Source: Harmothoe impar
Taxonomy: Eukaryota > Annelida > Polychaeta > Phyllodocida > Polynoidae
Assembly: GCA_947462335.1 (NCBI GenBank)
Contig: OX381721.1
Location: 41,132,488-41,196,487, forward strand
Reading direction: 5' to 3'
DNA length: 64,000 nt
The notes beneath the pieces are model-generated. The model made no database searches. It had not been told where the DNA came from and saw only the letters and a program-made list of their open reading frames with translations. The position numbers and the translations under genes were made by a program. This document shows positions 33,938 through 44,000 of this stretch, piece after piece (the stretch's first letter is position 1; each line of letters starts with the position of its first letter).

Positions 33938-34220
33938 GGAAATGTCATTTGAAATTTCGGGAAGATTTAAGTTTACCTTGAATTTACCGGAAATGTCATT
34001 TGACATTTCGGGAAGATTTAAGTTTACCTTGAATTTACCGGAAATGTCATTTGACATTTCGGGAAGATTTAAGTTTACCTTGAATTTACAGGAAATGTCA
34101 TTTGATATTTCCGGAAGATTTAAGTTTACCTTAAATTTACCGGAAATGTCATTTGACATTTCGGGAAGATTTAAGTTTACCTTGAATTTACCGGAAATGT
34201 CAAATGACATTTCCGGTAAA
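33938..34220 (+). repeat. 51-bp tandem repeat open on both strands
   Basis: About five and a half copies of a 51-bp unit (ggaaatgtcatttgacattt, then cgggaagatttaagtttacc and a 'ttgaatttac' block). The unit contains the palindrome ATGTCATTTGACAT. Since 51 is a multiple of 3, one frame per strand repeats a 17-residue peptide: EMSFDISGRFKFTLNLP on plus and a very similar NDISGKFKVNLNLPEMS on minus. The last half-unit is inverted. There is no start context or domain to suggest a protein. Confidence 0.85.
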
Positions 34221-34331
34221 TTTAAGATTTCTTATATTTTTTATGACAAGCTCAAAACGACATTTCCAGGACATTTCCCGATATTTTGGTACACTTAAAC
34301 AAACTTAAATAGGAATTTTCATGCAGTGATG

Positions 34332-34550
34332 GGAACAGTGTAGTCAATAGGGTGTGGGGTTCCAGCATAGTATCACAAATAAAACTAAGGCCCATACTAA
34401 TATTTGGATATTGTTCCTTGTTAGAGTAGAGGGTTTCTGCCTTTAGACACTTTCATAATGTCCAAATCCAGTGCCAAATATATATATATATCACAAAGTG
34501 GGATTTGAGATAAGCACTCTCGAAATAGAACCCTTGACATTTAGAGTATG
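34332..34550. other. Short non-coding stretch
   Basis: Contains a short TA run at about 34478-34491. Nothing else recognised. Confidence 0.3.
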
Positions 34551-35220
34551 CACAAGGCTTCCAAATTGCATGGGGCTCAGATTGCAGAGGTTGAGGAGGC
34601 AAAGAGAGCATCGTGGGATGTGAGCTTTTGAGTATCATGTTACAACTGATCTGGAAAGGAAACCTGCAGATTGGTTCCCGCAATACTCCGCTGCTCATCA
34701 GGACATCCCCTGTTCTGATCCTTCTTGTATAAGTGCATACATTTGACATTTGCATGATGCCCATATTGGGAAGCATAACCACTGAACAAAAACTAAAACC
34801 CGGTTACACTGAAGTACTAACTTGTATGATTACCAGTAGTTTGAATCCCCAGAAAATGTAGACACCTAATGCCTACCTGGAACCACCATAAGCTATTTCC
34901 CTGTATTCATCTCAAGGCCCGAATTATCTAGAGGAACTTGAGCTTACTGGTGTGATCTTTGAGATGTTGATCCCAGTTTCTTCCTGGGAAATGTAAACGC
35001 TATTTCTCTATTGAGGCTCAAAGTGCAGTTTATAGAGGTAAAGGGAGCATAGCACATGGGATTTGAGCATATATATATATTTTTTGCTCTGAAAATGAAT
35101 ATTGCAGGATGGTGCTCGCATTACTCCATATAGCTCATCAGGACGTCCATACGCAAAGCATATGATATATTTTCTGTGTAGCTTTTGTATATAAACAGAC
35201 TTGTGTTGTACAGGGTCCAG
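34550..35220 (-). repeat. Diverged direct duplication, period about 450 bp
   Basis: 34560-34735 and 35010-35200 share the order 'ggggctcag(a)', 'agaggt..a..ggag(c)a', 'gggattTgag' and 'tactcc', then 'gctcatcaggac(a/g)tcc' and 'tgtat..a'. Short minus-strand ORFs in both parts share a few residues (YTRRIRTGDVLMSS against FAYGRPDELYG), but the frames are not conserved well enough to call a gene. Confidence 0.45.
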
Positions 35221-35684
35221 ATCACATATTGACATCAATATAAGAAACATCATTCATGTGAAATGGTATTGGCTACGTGATAGACCATGTCCGTCTTGTC
35301 CTAATTCTATGTGGGATTCACTGAATGCCACTTAATAGGAATTCACTAAATACCACTAAATAAGATATGTCATCAAAGAGTTGTTACATTGTGATAGGCT
35401 CTGGTACATAATATTGACTGTTCCTCTTGGCAAAAGACTACGGATGCCTGGAAGGGAAAGTTTGAACATAATATACAAATTGAAAAGTGAAAAGCGATCT
35501 TTAAAAAGAAAAGAATAACTTCAAAAAAGTTTTAAAAAAAGGAAAAAACGTGTTAAAAACGGGCAAAAAACGTCCACAGTAAAATTTCTAAATTGAAATT
35601 GAAAAAAGTGACTTGCTTTACCACGCGAAACATATTGAACTATGTCCTCTTAGTCGTTAAGTCATAAATAGCCATTCGTGCCTG
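35220..35684. other. A-rich non-coding DNA
   Basis: Strongly A-rich at 35460-35610. Nothing recognised. Confidence 0.35.
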
Positions 35685-37060
35685 GAACTCACTTTTGAGT
35701 TCGCCCTGAGCACGTAGGTATGGCACCAAAACCTTTGACTCGTCTACCTGTGTCCAGTGACCTTTTCGGGTTGGCACCCTCTTTTGTGAGGCTATCCAAT
35801 ATGTGACAGGAAGATGCATATTGGGCTGTAAGGTGGTTAGGCTGGACCAGGTACCACAAGGTGTCCTGGCAGTGGCTGAGGCAGCTCTCAGCTTGCTGGA
35901 TGCCACTACCTGAATATACCTTATACTACCTTATACTGCTCAACATTGACCAATATGGATAACACATAGCTTTGATTGCATACAGTGCTCTAGGGCTGCC
36001 TCACTGGTCACTAAAGCCACACACCTACTTTGGGTTTTCAGTATTATGATATTAATACCCTCTCAATAAAACAACAAAACAGTGACCCAGGCCAGAGGGG
36101 ACCGGGATCGGACTCTTCTGATCTCTAGGGGTTAATTCAACATCTGTTAACCTAACATTTATTCACAAACTTACACTGTAACAAACATTGCTAGTACCTT
36201 CTCAAAGTACTGAATCCTTCTGTGGCAGATCGCTATATGGGTCACGACATCACTAGTTCTATAACTGCTCGTCCCTATTGTGTCGAACAACCTCCATCCA
36301 AGACAAACCGATGTATATTTACAACTAGCTATAAACCACTTCTTAATCACTATCTCTCCCCCCCGCCCCAACTAGAGAATATGATTTTATTCGGTTTACA
36401 CTGATCTGCATCTCCAAAAGAAACATATTTCGCTGCACTGAAAAAAGGCCTTTTATTTTTGCCTATTTGACTATTGTTTTGAGGGTGTGGGTACGAATCC
36501 CACTGCTGTCACCACCTAAAGTTGCCAAGTGTATTTTCTACTCTAAAATCTGAGGAATATATATCTGGTCAGTAGCTATTGTCAATGCTGTTTGTGATTG
36601 GTTGATATCGAATCAATAGTGGCAGATCCAGGGACTTGAAAACTTTCCTCCACAACTTTAGGGGGAATTTAACATAAAAAGACCTAGATTTTTCACTGAC
36701 CGGAGGCCCCTATAAATCCGTTACTGATCAATGACTAATAATCTCATGACATAAACTAATAGAACTGTGGGGTATTATGACAAGGCACATACTGCAGCTG
36801 TAGGCAAGGGTGAGCCAAGAGATTCCTAATTATGTTTGCCAGATGCTGTCAAATAGTGATCTGCTACCTCCTGGGAAAGCAATCCCAGGGTGCACACCTT
36901 GGGGAATCTAATGATACACGCCTTGGAGTCTGGATATGAGATGGTAAATCGGATATGACTGAACATGCCAGATAGGGAGCAAAAGTTAGCTGGCCCATAT
37001 TGAGCATCGAAGTGGGCTAAGAATAAGATTTAGATCTGTAAAACTCCTTCACCTAATAGC
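35685..37060. repeat. Tandem unit copy 5, modules A and F
   Basis: Module A at 35685-35935 has 'gttggcaccctcttttgtg', 'ctatccaatatgtgacagg' and 'ctggcagtggctgaggcagc'. Module F at 36830-37040 has 'gtgatctgctacctcctgg', 'cttggggaatctaatgat' and 'ggatatgagatgg'. A separate B-box-like phrase at 36490-36520 is listed below. Non-coding. Confidence 0.55.
36484..36523 (+). other. tRNA-like T-arm / B-box fragment
   Basis: The phrase 'gtgtgggtacgaatcccac' forms a perfect T-stem-loop (GTGGG / CCCAC closing TACGAAT) and matches the pol III B-box GGTWCGANTCC, followed by 'tgctgtcacca'. No matching D-arm or acceptor half is seen upstream, so it is probably the remnant of a tRNA-derived SINE, not a tRNA gene. 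Confidence 0.4.
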
Positions 37061-37127
37061 GTTTTATAGAAGTGACAAAAAAGAGACAAAGTGTTTTATA
37101 CAGCAAATTGCCTTTATTAAAGTGATA

Positions 37128-40100
37128 TAGACCGCAATGCACTACCTCAAAAGAGGCCTAGAAATCAGGTAGTACTTGACATGTTTTTAGACCACAATAT
37201 TATGTAATTTTCTTAAAGTACATGACTTCCTCAGTTCCCAAAAAAAAGTTCCTGACGGGGTACGGCCTCGTTTGCCCGTAATGGCCGTTTCCATGGCAAC
37301 CACCTCAAAATAGTGGATACGGCTGTAAAAAGTGCACATTGGCTGTCCATAGGGCTATTTGAGTTTTACCTACCCCCCCTAAATCAATGTTGAGCTTTTA
37401 TCTGGTCTCATCATGCGGTTGCTAGGGTAAGCGGTTGCCTAGCAACAGGCATTCTATGTGAGAATTCCCTAGAAACGAGAGGAAATATCAATGAGATAGC
37501 TAATCTATCCATATCTAATTCATCAAAACTGGCCCCAAGAAACAATGGTGATATATCCTTGTTGACATGGTCCATAGTTACCTAGCAACAGCAGATATGT
37601 ACCTAGCAACCAGCGTTAACTACCAATATGGCTGAAAAAAATCACATTTTGGCTCTCCATAGGACCATAAAAAGTTGACCCACCCCCACTAAATCAACTT
37701 CAAGGTTTCTGATGGCATTAATGCCTTGTTGCTAGGGTGAGTGGTTGCCTAGCAACAGCCATTCTATGTTATAATTCCCTGGTTACCATGGAAAATATCC
37801 ATCGGTGAGATGATATGCCAATACCCACTCCATTCAAATTGACCCCATGGGAAAATGGTAATAAATCTATGTTGGTATAGTCCATGGTTGCCTAGCAACA
37901 GTAGATATCTACCTAGCAACCATTTTGAAATGCATTATTTCACCAGACTTGATCATAGTTATCCTGGATACTGGTATATGGCAGTATTTAGGGTGGTATC
38001 TAGAGTTTTCTGACATTATCTGGGAAGTATGTGAGGCTCTATGACGGTATCTAGGAGGCACCTGAGGATCCCTGACAATGTCAAAGAGGTATACAAGAAT
38101 ATTTGACTGTATCTAAGGGTTATCTCATGTGCTCTATTGTGTATCTTGGGGGTATGAGAGATATCTAACTGTGTCTAGGGTGAACATTGATAAGCTAGAA
38201 ACCAGAGCGATTATCATTAATAAAGGTGATGTACTCATACCTACACCCAAATGGGTCCACAGGATGTCAATGATGCCATGTTCTTATTGCTATGGTCCAT
38301 TGTTGCATAGCAACAGTAGATGCCTACCTAACAACCGATATTAAATGTGTGTTATACTAGCTTTTGCCATAGTGGCTTTGCTTACAACTGCCTTACAGTA
38401 TCTGTATGAGGTGCTGAGGCTATCTGACAGTATCTAGGGCGTTATGTCAACCTCCCAGGCATTATCTAAGAGATAACTGCATTTGCCTAGCACTATCATA
38501 TTGGAGGCCGCTTAATACTATATAATAGTATCCATAGGCCATCTATCATTACCTTGCAGTATATGGCAGGTTGTTGGACAAATGTGATTTTGCCGGACAT
38601 ATAAGTCAACTTAGGTAGCCTGGTGATATCTAGGGAGCATGTCGCCAGTGCATGAGAGTATCTGTTGAGTAGCAAGGTGCCTGATGGGATCATGGGAGTA
38701 TCTGACCTTGAAAAACATGATTCTGGCTTATTCACTGGCCCCATGAAATTTCAATGTGCCGCTACTGCCCCAGGATGGTAGCTAAGGAGTTTAACATACA
38801 AATTGCAGATGGAATTTGACATTTTGCTGACAAGGCAACATAAGTGACATGTATTTTTCCAGAATTATATATGTTGTTTCCAAGGGGTTTGGCCATTTGA
38901 TAGTATTGCTGCCCTAAGCTGTCTGAGATATTTCTCTTAAATACTGCATCACACACCCTTCAGGTAGTGTCAGTCAATCTTATATACAAAAAACACAGTC
39001 GACAACTTGAGATATGCTCGTAGATACCGCCCAACAGGCTGACTATCTAGTATATCATTTTACAACATCAGGCTAAAGCTAACTATCTAGTATAATTATC
39101 ATTTTACAACATCAGGCTAAAGCTAGATACAGTTAGACAGTCATTTTCTCTCATTGGCAGTTTCTTTTTTTTTGGAACTATTAATTGAAAAATTGAGTTT
39201 GTCATATTAACAGTCCAAACTGTGAATAAGAGGATTTTGATCTGGTATTGCCAGTTCAAACTGTCAATAAGAGAATTTTATGCTGTTGTTGACAGTTGGA
39301 GCTGTCTTTAGTCATGCATATATGTTGATAAGCATGCCCTAGGCTTATTTGTAACATTCCAGGAAGAATAAAGGAACTTTCAACCTCAACTTTATAGCTT
39401 CTAGCTACTGTCAGGCAGATCAGATACTTCTTTGACACAGTAATCAAGCCTTTGATACCATCTAGATATTTTTTGTCAACCTCAGGGACCTCCTACAGCC
39501 TAGACACAACGTCAGGTACCCCTGTTACATTGACAGACAGTAGTAATCAGGGCAACTATGGTCAAGTCTGCTAAAATATTACATTGCCCCTTGGTTGCTA
39601 TGCAATCATGGCCAATAGCAATACAAAAACAGCACCATTATACTGCCAATGAACCACAGGTATGCCCTAGTTATCTGATAACTTAACATTCACCCTAGAA
39701 ACAGTGGATTTCTTGTAACTCAATGCAATTTTGTGCAATATATTGGCTTACTGCATGGAAGGGGTTAAGGAGGTATGTCATATACCCCCCAGATACACAA
39801 TAGATCACATTAGATAGCCCTTAGATACAGTCAAATAGCCTTTTATACCTCTTTGATATTGTCAGGCAAGCTCAGGTGCCTCCAAGATACTGTCATAAAG
39901 ACTCACATACTTCCTAGATAATGTCAGAAAACTCTAGATACCACCCTAAATACTGCTACATACCAGTATTCAGGATAACTATGATCAGGTCTGGTGAAAT
40001 AATGCATTTCAAAATGGTTGCTAGGTAGATATCTACTGTTGCTAGGCAACCATGGACTATACCAACATAGATTTATTACCATTTTCCCATGGGGGTCAAT

Positions 40101-40801
40101 TTGAATGGAGTGGGTATTGGCATATCATCTCACCGATGGATATTTTCCATGGTAACCAGGGAATTATAACATAGAATGGCTGTTGCTAGGCAACCACTCA
40201 CCCTAGCAACAAGGCATTAATGCCATCAGAAACCTTGAAGTTGATTTAGTGGGGGTGGGTCAACTTTTTATGGTCCTATGGAGAGCCAAAATGTGATTTT
40301 TTTCAGCCATATTGGTAGTTAACGCTGGTTGCTAGGTACATATCTGCTATGCTAGGTAACTATGGACCATGTCAACAAGGATATATCACCATTGTTTCTT
40401 GGGGGTCAGTTTTTAATGAATTAGATATGGATAGATTAGCTATCTCATTGATATTTCCTCTCGTTTCTAGGGAATTCTCACATAGAATGTCTGTTGCTAG
40501 GCAACCGCTTACCCTAGCAACCGCATGATGAGACCAGATAAAAGCTCAACATTGATTTAGGGGGGGTAGGTAAAGCTCAAATAGCCCTATGGACAGCCAA
40601 TGTGCACTTTTTACAGCCGTATCCACTATTTTGAGGTGGTTGCCATGGAAACGGCCATTACGGGCAAATGAGGCCGTACCCCGTCAGGAACTTTTTTTTG
40701 GGAACTGAGGTGGTCATATACTATAAGAAAATTACATAATATTGTGGTCTAAAAACATGTCCAGTTCAACTTCATATTTTGGGGCAGCGCATTGTGGTCT
40801 A
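37128..40801. mobile_element. Foldback element 3, 3.7 kb with ~1-kb inverted arms
   Basis: The arms run from about 37128 to 38150 and from about 39770 to 40801 in reverse complement. Identity is high and continuous, for example 'gacggggtacggcctcgttt' at 37253, 'gggctatttgag', 'tggtatctagagttttctga' (about 38010) and their complements near 40675, 40580 and 39930. Ends read TAGACC...GGTCTA. A unique spacer of about 1.6 kb lies between. It contains imperfect 'atctag' / 'ctagat' repeats but no transposase. Each arm has several GGTTGCCTAGCAACAG-type palindromes. Target duplication is unclear (ATA on both sides is possible). Confidence 0.85.
38150..39770. other. Spacer of foldback element 3
   Basis: Single-copy-looking sequence between the arms with recurring phrases such as 'tatctaggg', 'tatctgac' and 'gatactgtca'. 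A 40-bp direct repeat ('acaacatcaggctaaagcta') occurs at 39062 and 39106. No open frame with a known domain. Confidence 0.45.
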
Positions 40802-40839
40802 ATATTAATCACATTCTAAATAATTGAAGGGCTGCATGA

Positions 40840-41085
40840 ATAGAATACCAGATCAAACTGTTTACTGACCTAGTTCTGCCTAATGACTTCCCATTAATGA
40901 TAATAACGTGTTATCTTTTGAATGGCTGAATTCAGCCTCCTTTCCAGCCAAGGTAATGATGCCTAACAAACTTTCCCGCCGACTCTACATAATATCAGTG
41001 TGTAAAAGATTATGTTCAATACTCTCCTCATCAGAATAAGATTATGTGGTGGCTTCTAGTCCAATGTAAAATAGCAGAGGCTTAG
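40840..41085. other. Short non-coding stretch
   Basis: Unrecognised sequence between foldback 3 and the start of duplicated block A. Confidence 0.3.
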
Positions 41086-44000
41086 CTCTATGTGCTGCAA
41101 CAGGTGGGCGTCTGCCTGTGGTGAAGGATGAGACATGATAATGAAGAGGCTGCAGCAGCAAGGGCTTCCCAGGAACTAGTTAGTCCTTAAGGGCCACATG
41201 GTGCTTTGATACTCTATTCCCTTTATCATGGTGGTGCAGGAATGTAGAAGGTTGATTTTGCCAGGGCTGCATTCATGCACCTTGCCTATCCTAGGGCAGT
41301 GAATCAATCTGTAGGGCTTGAATGCAGCTTGAATGCAGCCATGGTGAATGAACTCACCAGTGCTGCAGTCGTGCATCATGCCGATAAAGAGCAAAATACA
41401 TAATACATTGTGCAGTGTTTAAAGGGTTTATAGTGCCTGCAGGAAACATCCTGCATGTCCTGGCACAGTGTTCAGCTGGAGGGGAGAGTAAACAGGTTCA
41501 GTTTTGTGGCTGTAGCATCAAGCCCCATTGCTATCCTATGCAATCTATCAAAGGCCCACAATGTACTACCCATCTACCAACAGTCTGGAGTAAGGACCAG
41601 TCCTCTAGTGTTCATTTAGGGTGGGTTGGATTTGATTTGACTTTATTTTATCTTTTTTTGGTGAGCCTTTATGTTTAGGATCCTGATGAGATCAAGTGCC
41701 AGATAGTTTTGGCACAATGAGTGTTTTAAACAGATTCTCAACCAACTTAATTTTTACCAAACAGTATTAGGTACTATTCGACCCACAGAGCAACATATTC
41801 TTTCTCAGAATAGCTAGGGAATGAAAGCTCATACTAATTATGTGATTACTACTGAGACTTTCAATTTCTTTTGAGTAAGCAATGTTGTTTTGGCCAGTTT
41901 CCACAAACTTTTTTTGAATTGTAATCAGGACTTATTCAAGTTCAGCATGGCATTTGTTCAACTTCTTTTCTTACAATGCTACTTACTCATATCCTATCAG
42001 TCTCTATTTACGAAAGTAACATCCGCATGGTGTAAACTGTAGCTTGTACATACTTTTTTTTTTAAATACCACCCTTTTGATTTCCGGACTGGCTAAATAA
42101 ATGCATCTATTTTCTAAGAGTTTTTATACGTGTATGCAAATTACTATTCTGCACATCCCCTCCCACATAATAGAGTGTGTCCTCAGTACATTTACCCTAG
42201 AAGCCTTTATCTTCCGTACCAAATGGGTGACCTTCTCTCCTTTTAACGACGCAAAGAGAATGTACAGAACAAGCGATATGTTTCCACGCATCTCTGTGAA
42301 GTATGCCATAAATTATTGACTGAAGAATGTTACACTGCGTTTTCGTCCAAAGGGAGCAGACTGTGACAGGACGGTCTATGTGTAATAGTTGCCGTGGGAT
42401 TTAGCAGCAGTTCAAATATCAAATGTTGGAGACCTCCAGACTAGCTATATCCTGTCTGCAAATAATCTTACTTAATAACAATGTATAATGTCAGAAATTG
42501 AAGTTACTGTTCTGGCTTCATTTGGCTTCAATGTCTGAATCTTGCATCAGTCTCGTTACATCCATTTTAATTCTATGTTGTCAATCTTTCATTGGGAATC
42601 TATGAGAAAACCTGTGCAATTTGCTGATGTCAACATATTTCTCCTCATATATCTGTCTTCTAGTAGGGGGGTGTGTTAAATCGCTAATTTTGTCGTACGG
42701 TTTCAGGGACAGGCTCAAACTATGCATTTGGGACCCAAAACTCTGGAAATCACACAAATATTTTTTTCGGACCCCTGTGACCCCCCCGTACATGGGGTCC
42801 GAAGATCGGCCAAATAGTGAGAAAACAGCCCAAAGTCAGGCTTTCAGATTCCTACTCAAACCTCACCATGCCTTCATGAAAATGGTCAGAAACCTTCATT
42901 TGGGACCCAAAGAGAGCATTTAAAGTCATATTGTTGTGATTATAGGGGTGTTTCCCCCTCTAGGGAGGGGGTGCGTCTATGGTAAAATACCGATAAATCA
43001 GCTTTTTTGAAGGTATTTGCTCCTATACAATCAGGTCCCTATGCTGCCATAAAACATCATCATGAACCATTCTGGAGGGCCCCTTGTTTCTGTCCACTAC
43101 CCCCTATGACCCCTAACACCCCCCCCCCCCATAGCATGCACCAATAGCCATCAGATAACTCCCTTCCCCCCTCCGCCCTCGCCTCTATATTACACTGAAC
43201 TCAGAATATCAGGATCTTTGAACATCAATAGTCATTCACAGACACCTTAGCCTGTCTTGGGAGTAAGACAGTGGTGTGTTTATAAAAGGGGTGGGGGATA
43301 TGGAGGGGGCCCAGATCTCCTCCCTTACCCTATACAGACATAAGAGGAGGGCTACCTCAGTCCATCTAAGAACTCCAACCATCAGACCTCTTATAATCTA
43401 TTTATCGTACATGCATGAATGGCTTTACCACCTCAACAGAAAACTGATAAGGGACCCAAAGAGACTATTACAGGTTATATTCTTGTGATTGCATGAATAT
43501 AACCCAAGTGTTGGAGGGCCTTTGCTTCCATGTATTTGAATTGTCAACATATTAAAATGAGTTTAGATCAGATAGATAATACCTTTTTCAAAGGTCTCTA
43601 TATTCATTTTGAGTTTCCCTACCAATGATCACAGCCCCCCCCCTCCATTCTATGCCTAGTACCTTACCCCATGTGTATTCATGGTCAAGATGACTGCTTC
43701 ATGTTGTTACACTTATTATACATAGTAATTCTATAATAGTTATAGCAGAGATCTAATATTAACATCACCAATAACCTGATACAACAATAAATAAAAACCC
43801 TGACTCTCCTCCTTAACCAAGTGGTTAAATGCATAGAATAATGGATGGTAGAGGGGTGAGGGGGTTAGGGAGCCTGCAAATGACTCCAAATAAGGACTGG
43901 CGTCCATATCTCTTAGTCTACACCTTGCATGGTTAGTATCCTAGACATAAGACAAGAGCTAATTATTTAATTCAATTCTCTGAGGTGTTAAAGAAATACT

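Larger units (their letters stand above)
31849..34331. mobile_element. CACTA-like non-autonomous element full of minisatellites
   Basis: The ends are inverted: CACTGCACGAGAATATC at 31852-31868 and, on the other strand, CACTGCATGAAAATTCC from 34328 to 34312. Both continue into TATTTAAGTTT. ATG flanks both sides (31849-31851, 34329-34331). CACTG termini and a 3-bp duplication are features of the CACTA/EnSpm superfamily. The interior has a 'taagt...acttaaa' subterminal region, a 20-bp GC minisatellite, a 79/83-bp array and a 51-bp array, but no transposase frame. Confidence 0.65.

Noticed and set aside
33860..34298. ORFs with DISGKFKVNLNLPEMS-type repeats on both strands
   Set aside because: The 51-bp unit is palindromic and in frame on both strands, so open frames follow automatically.
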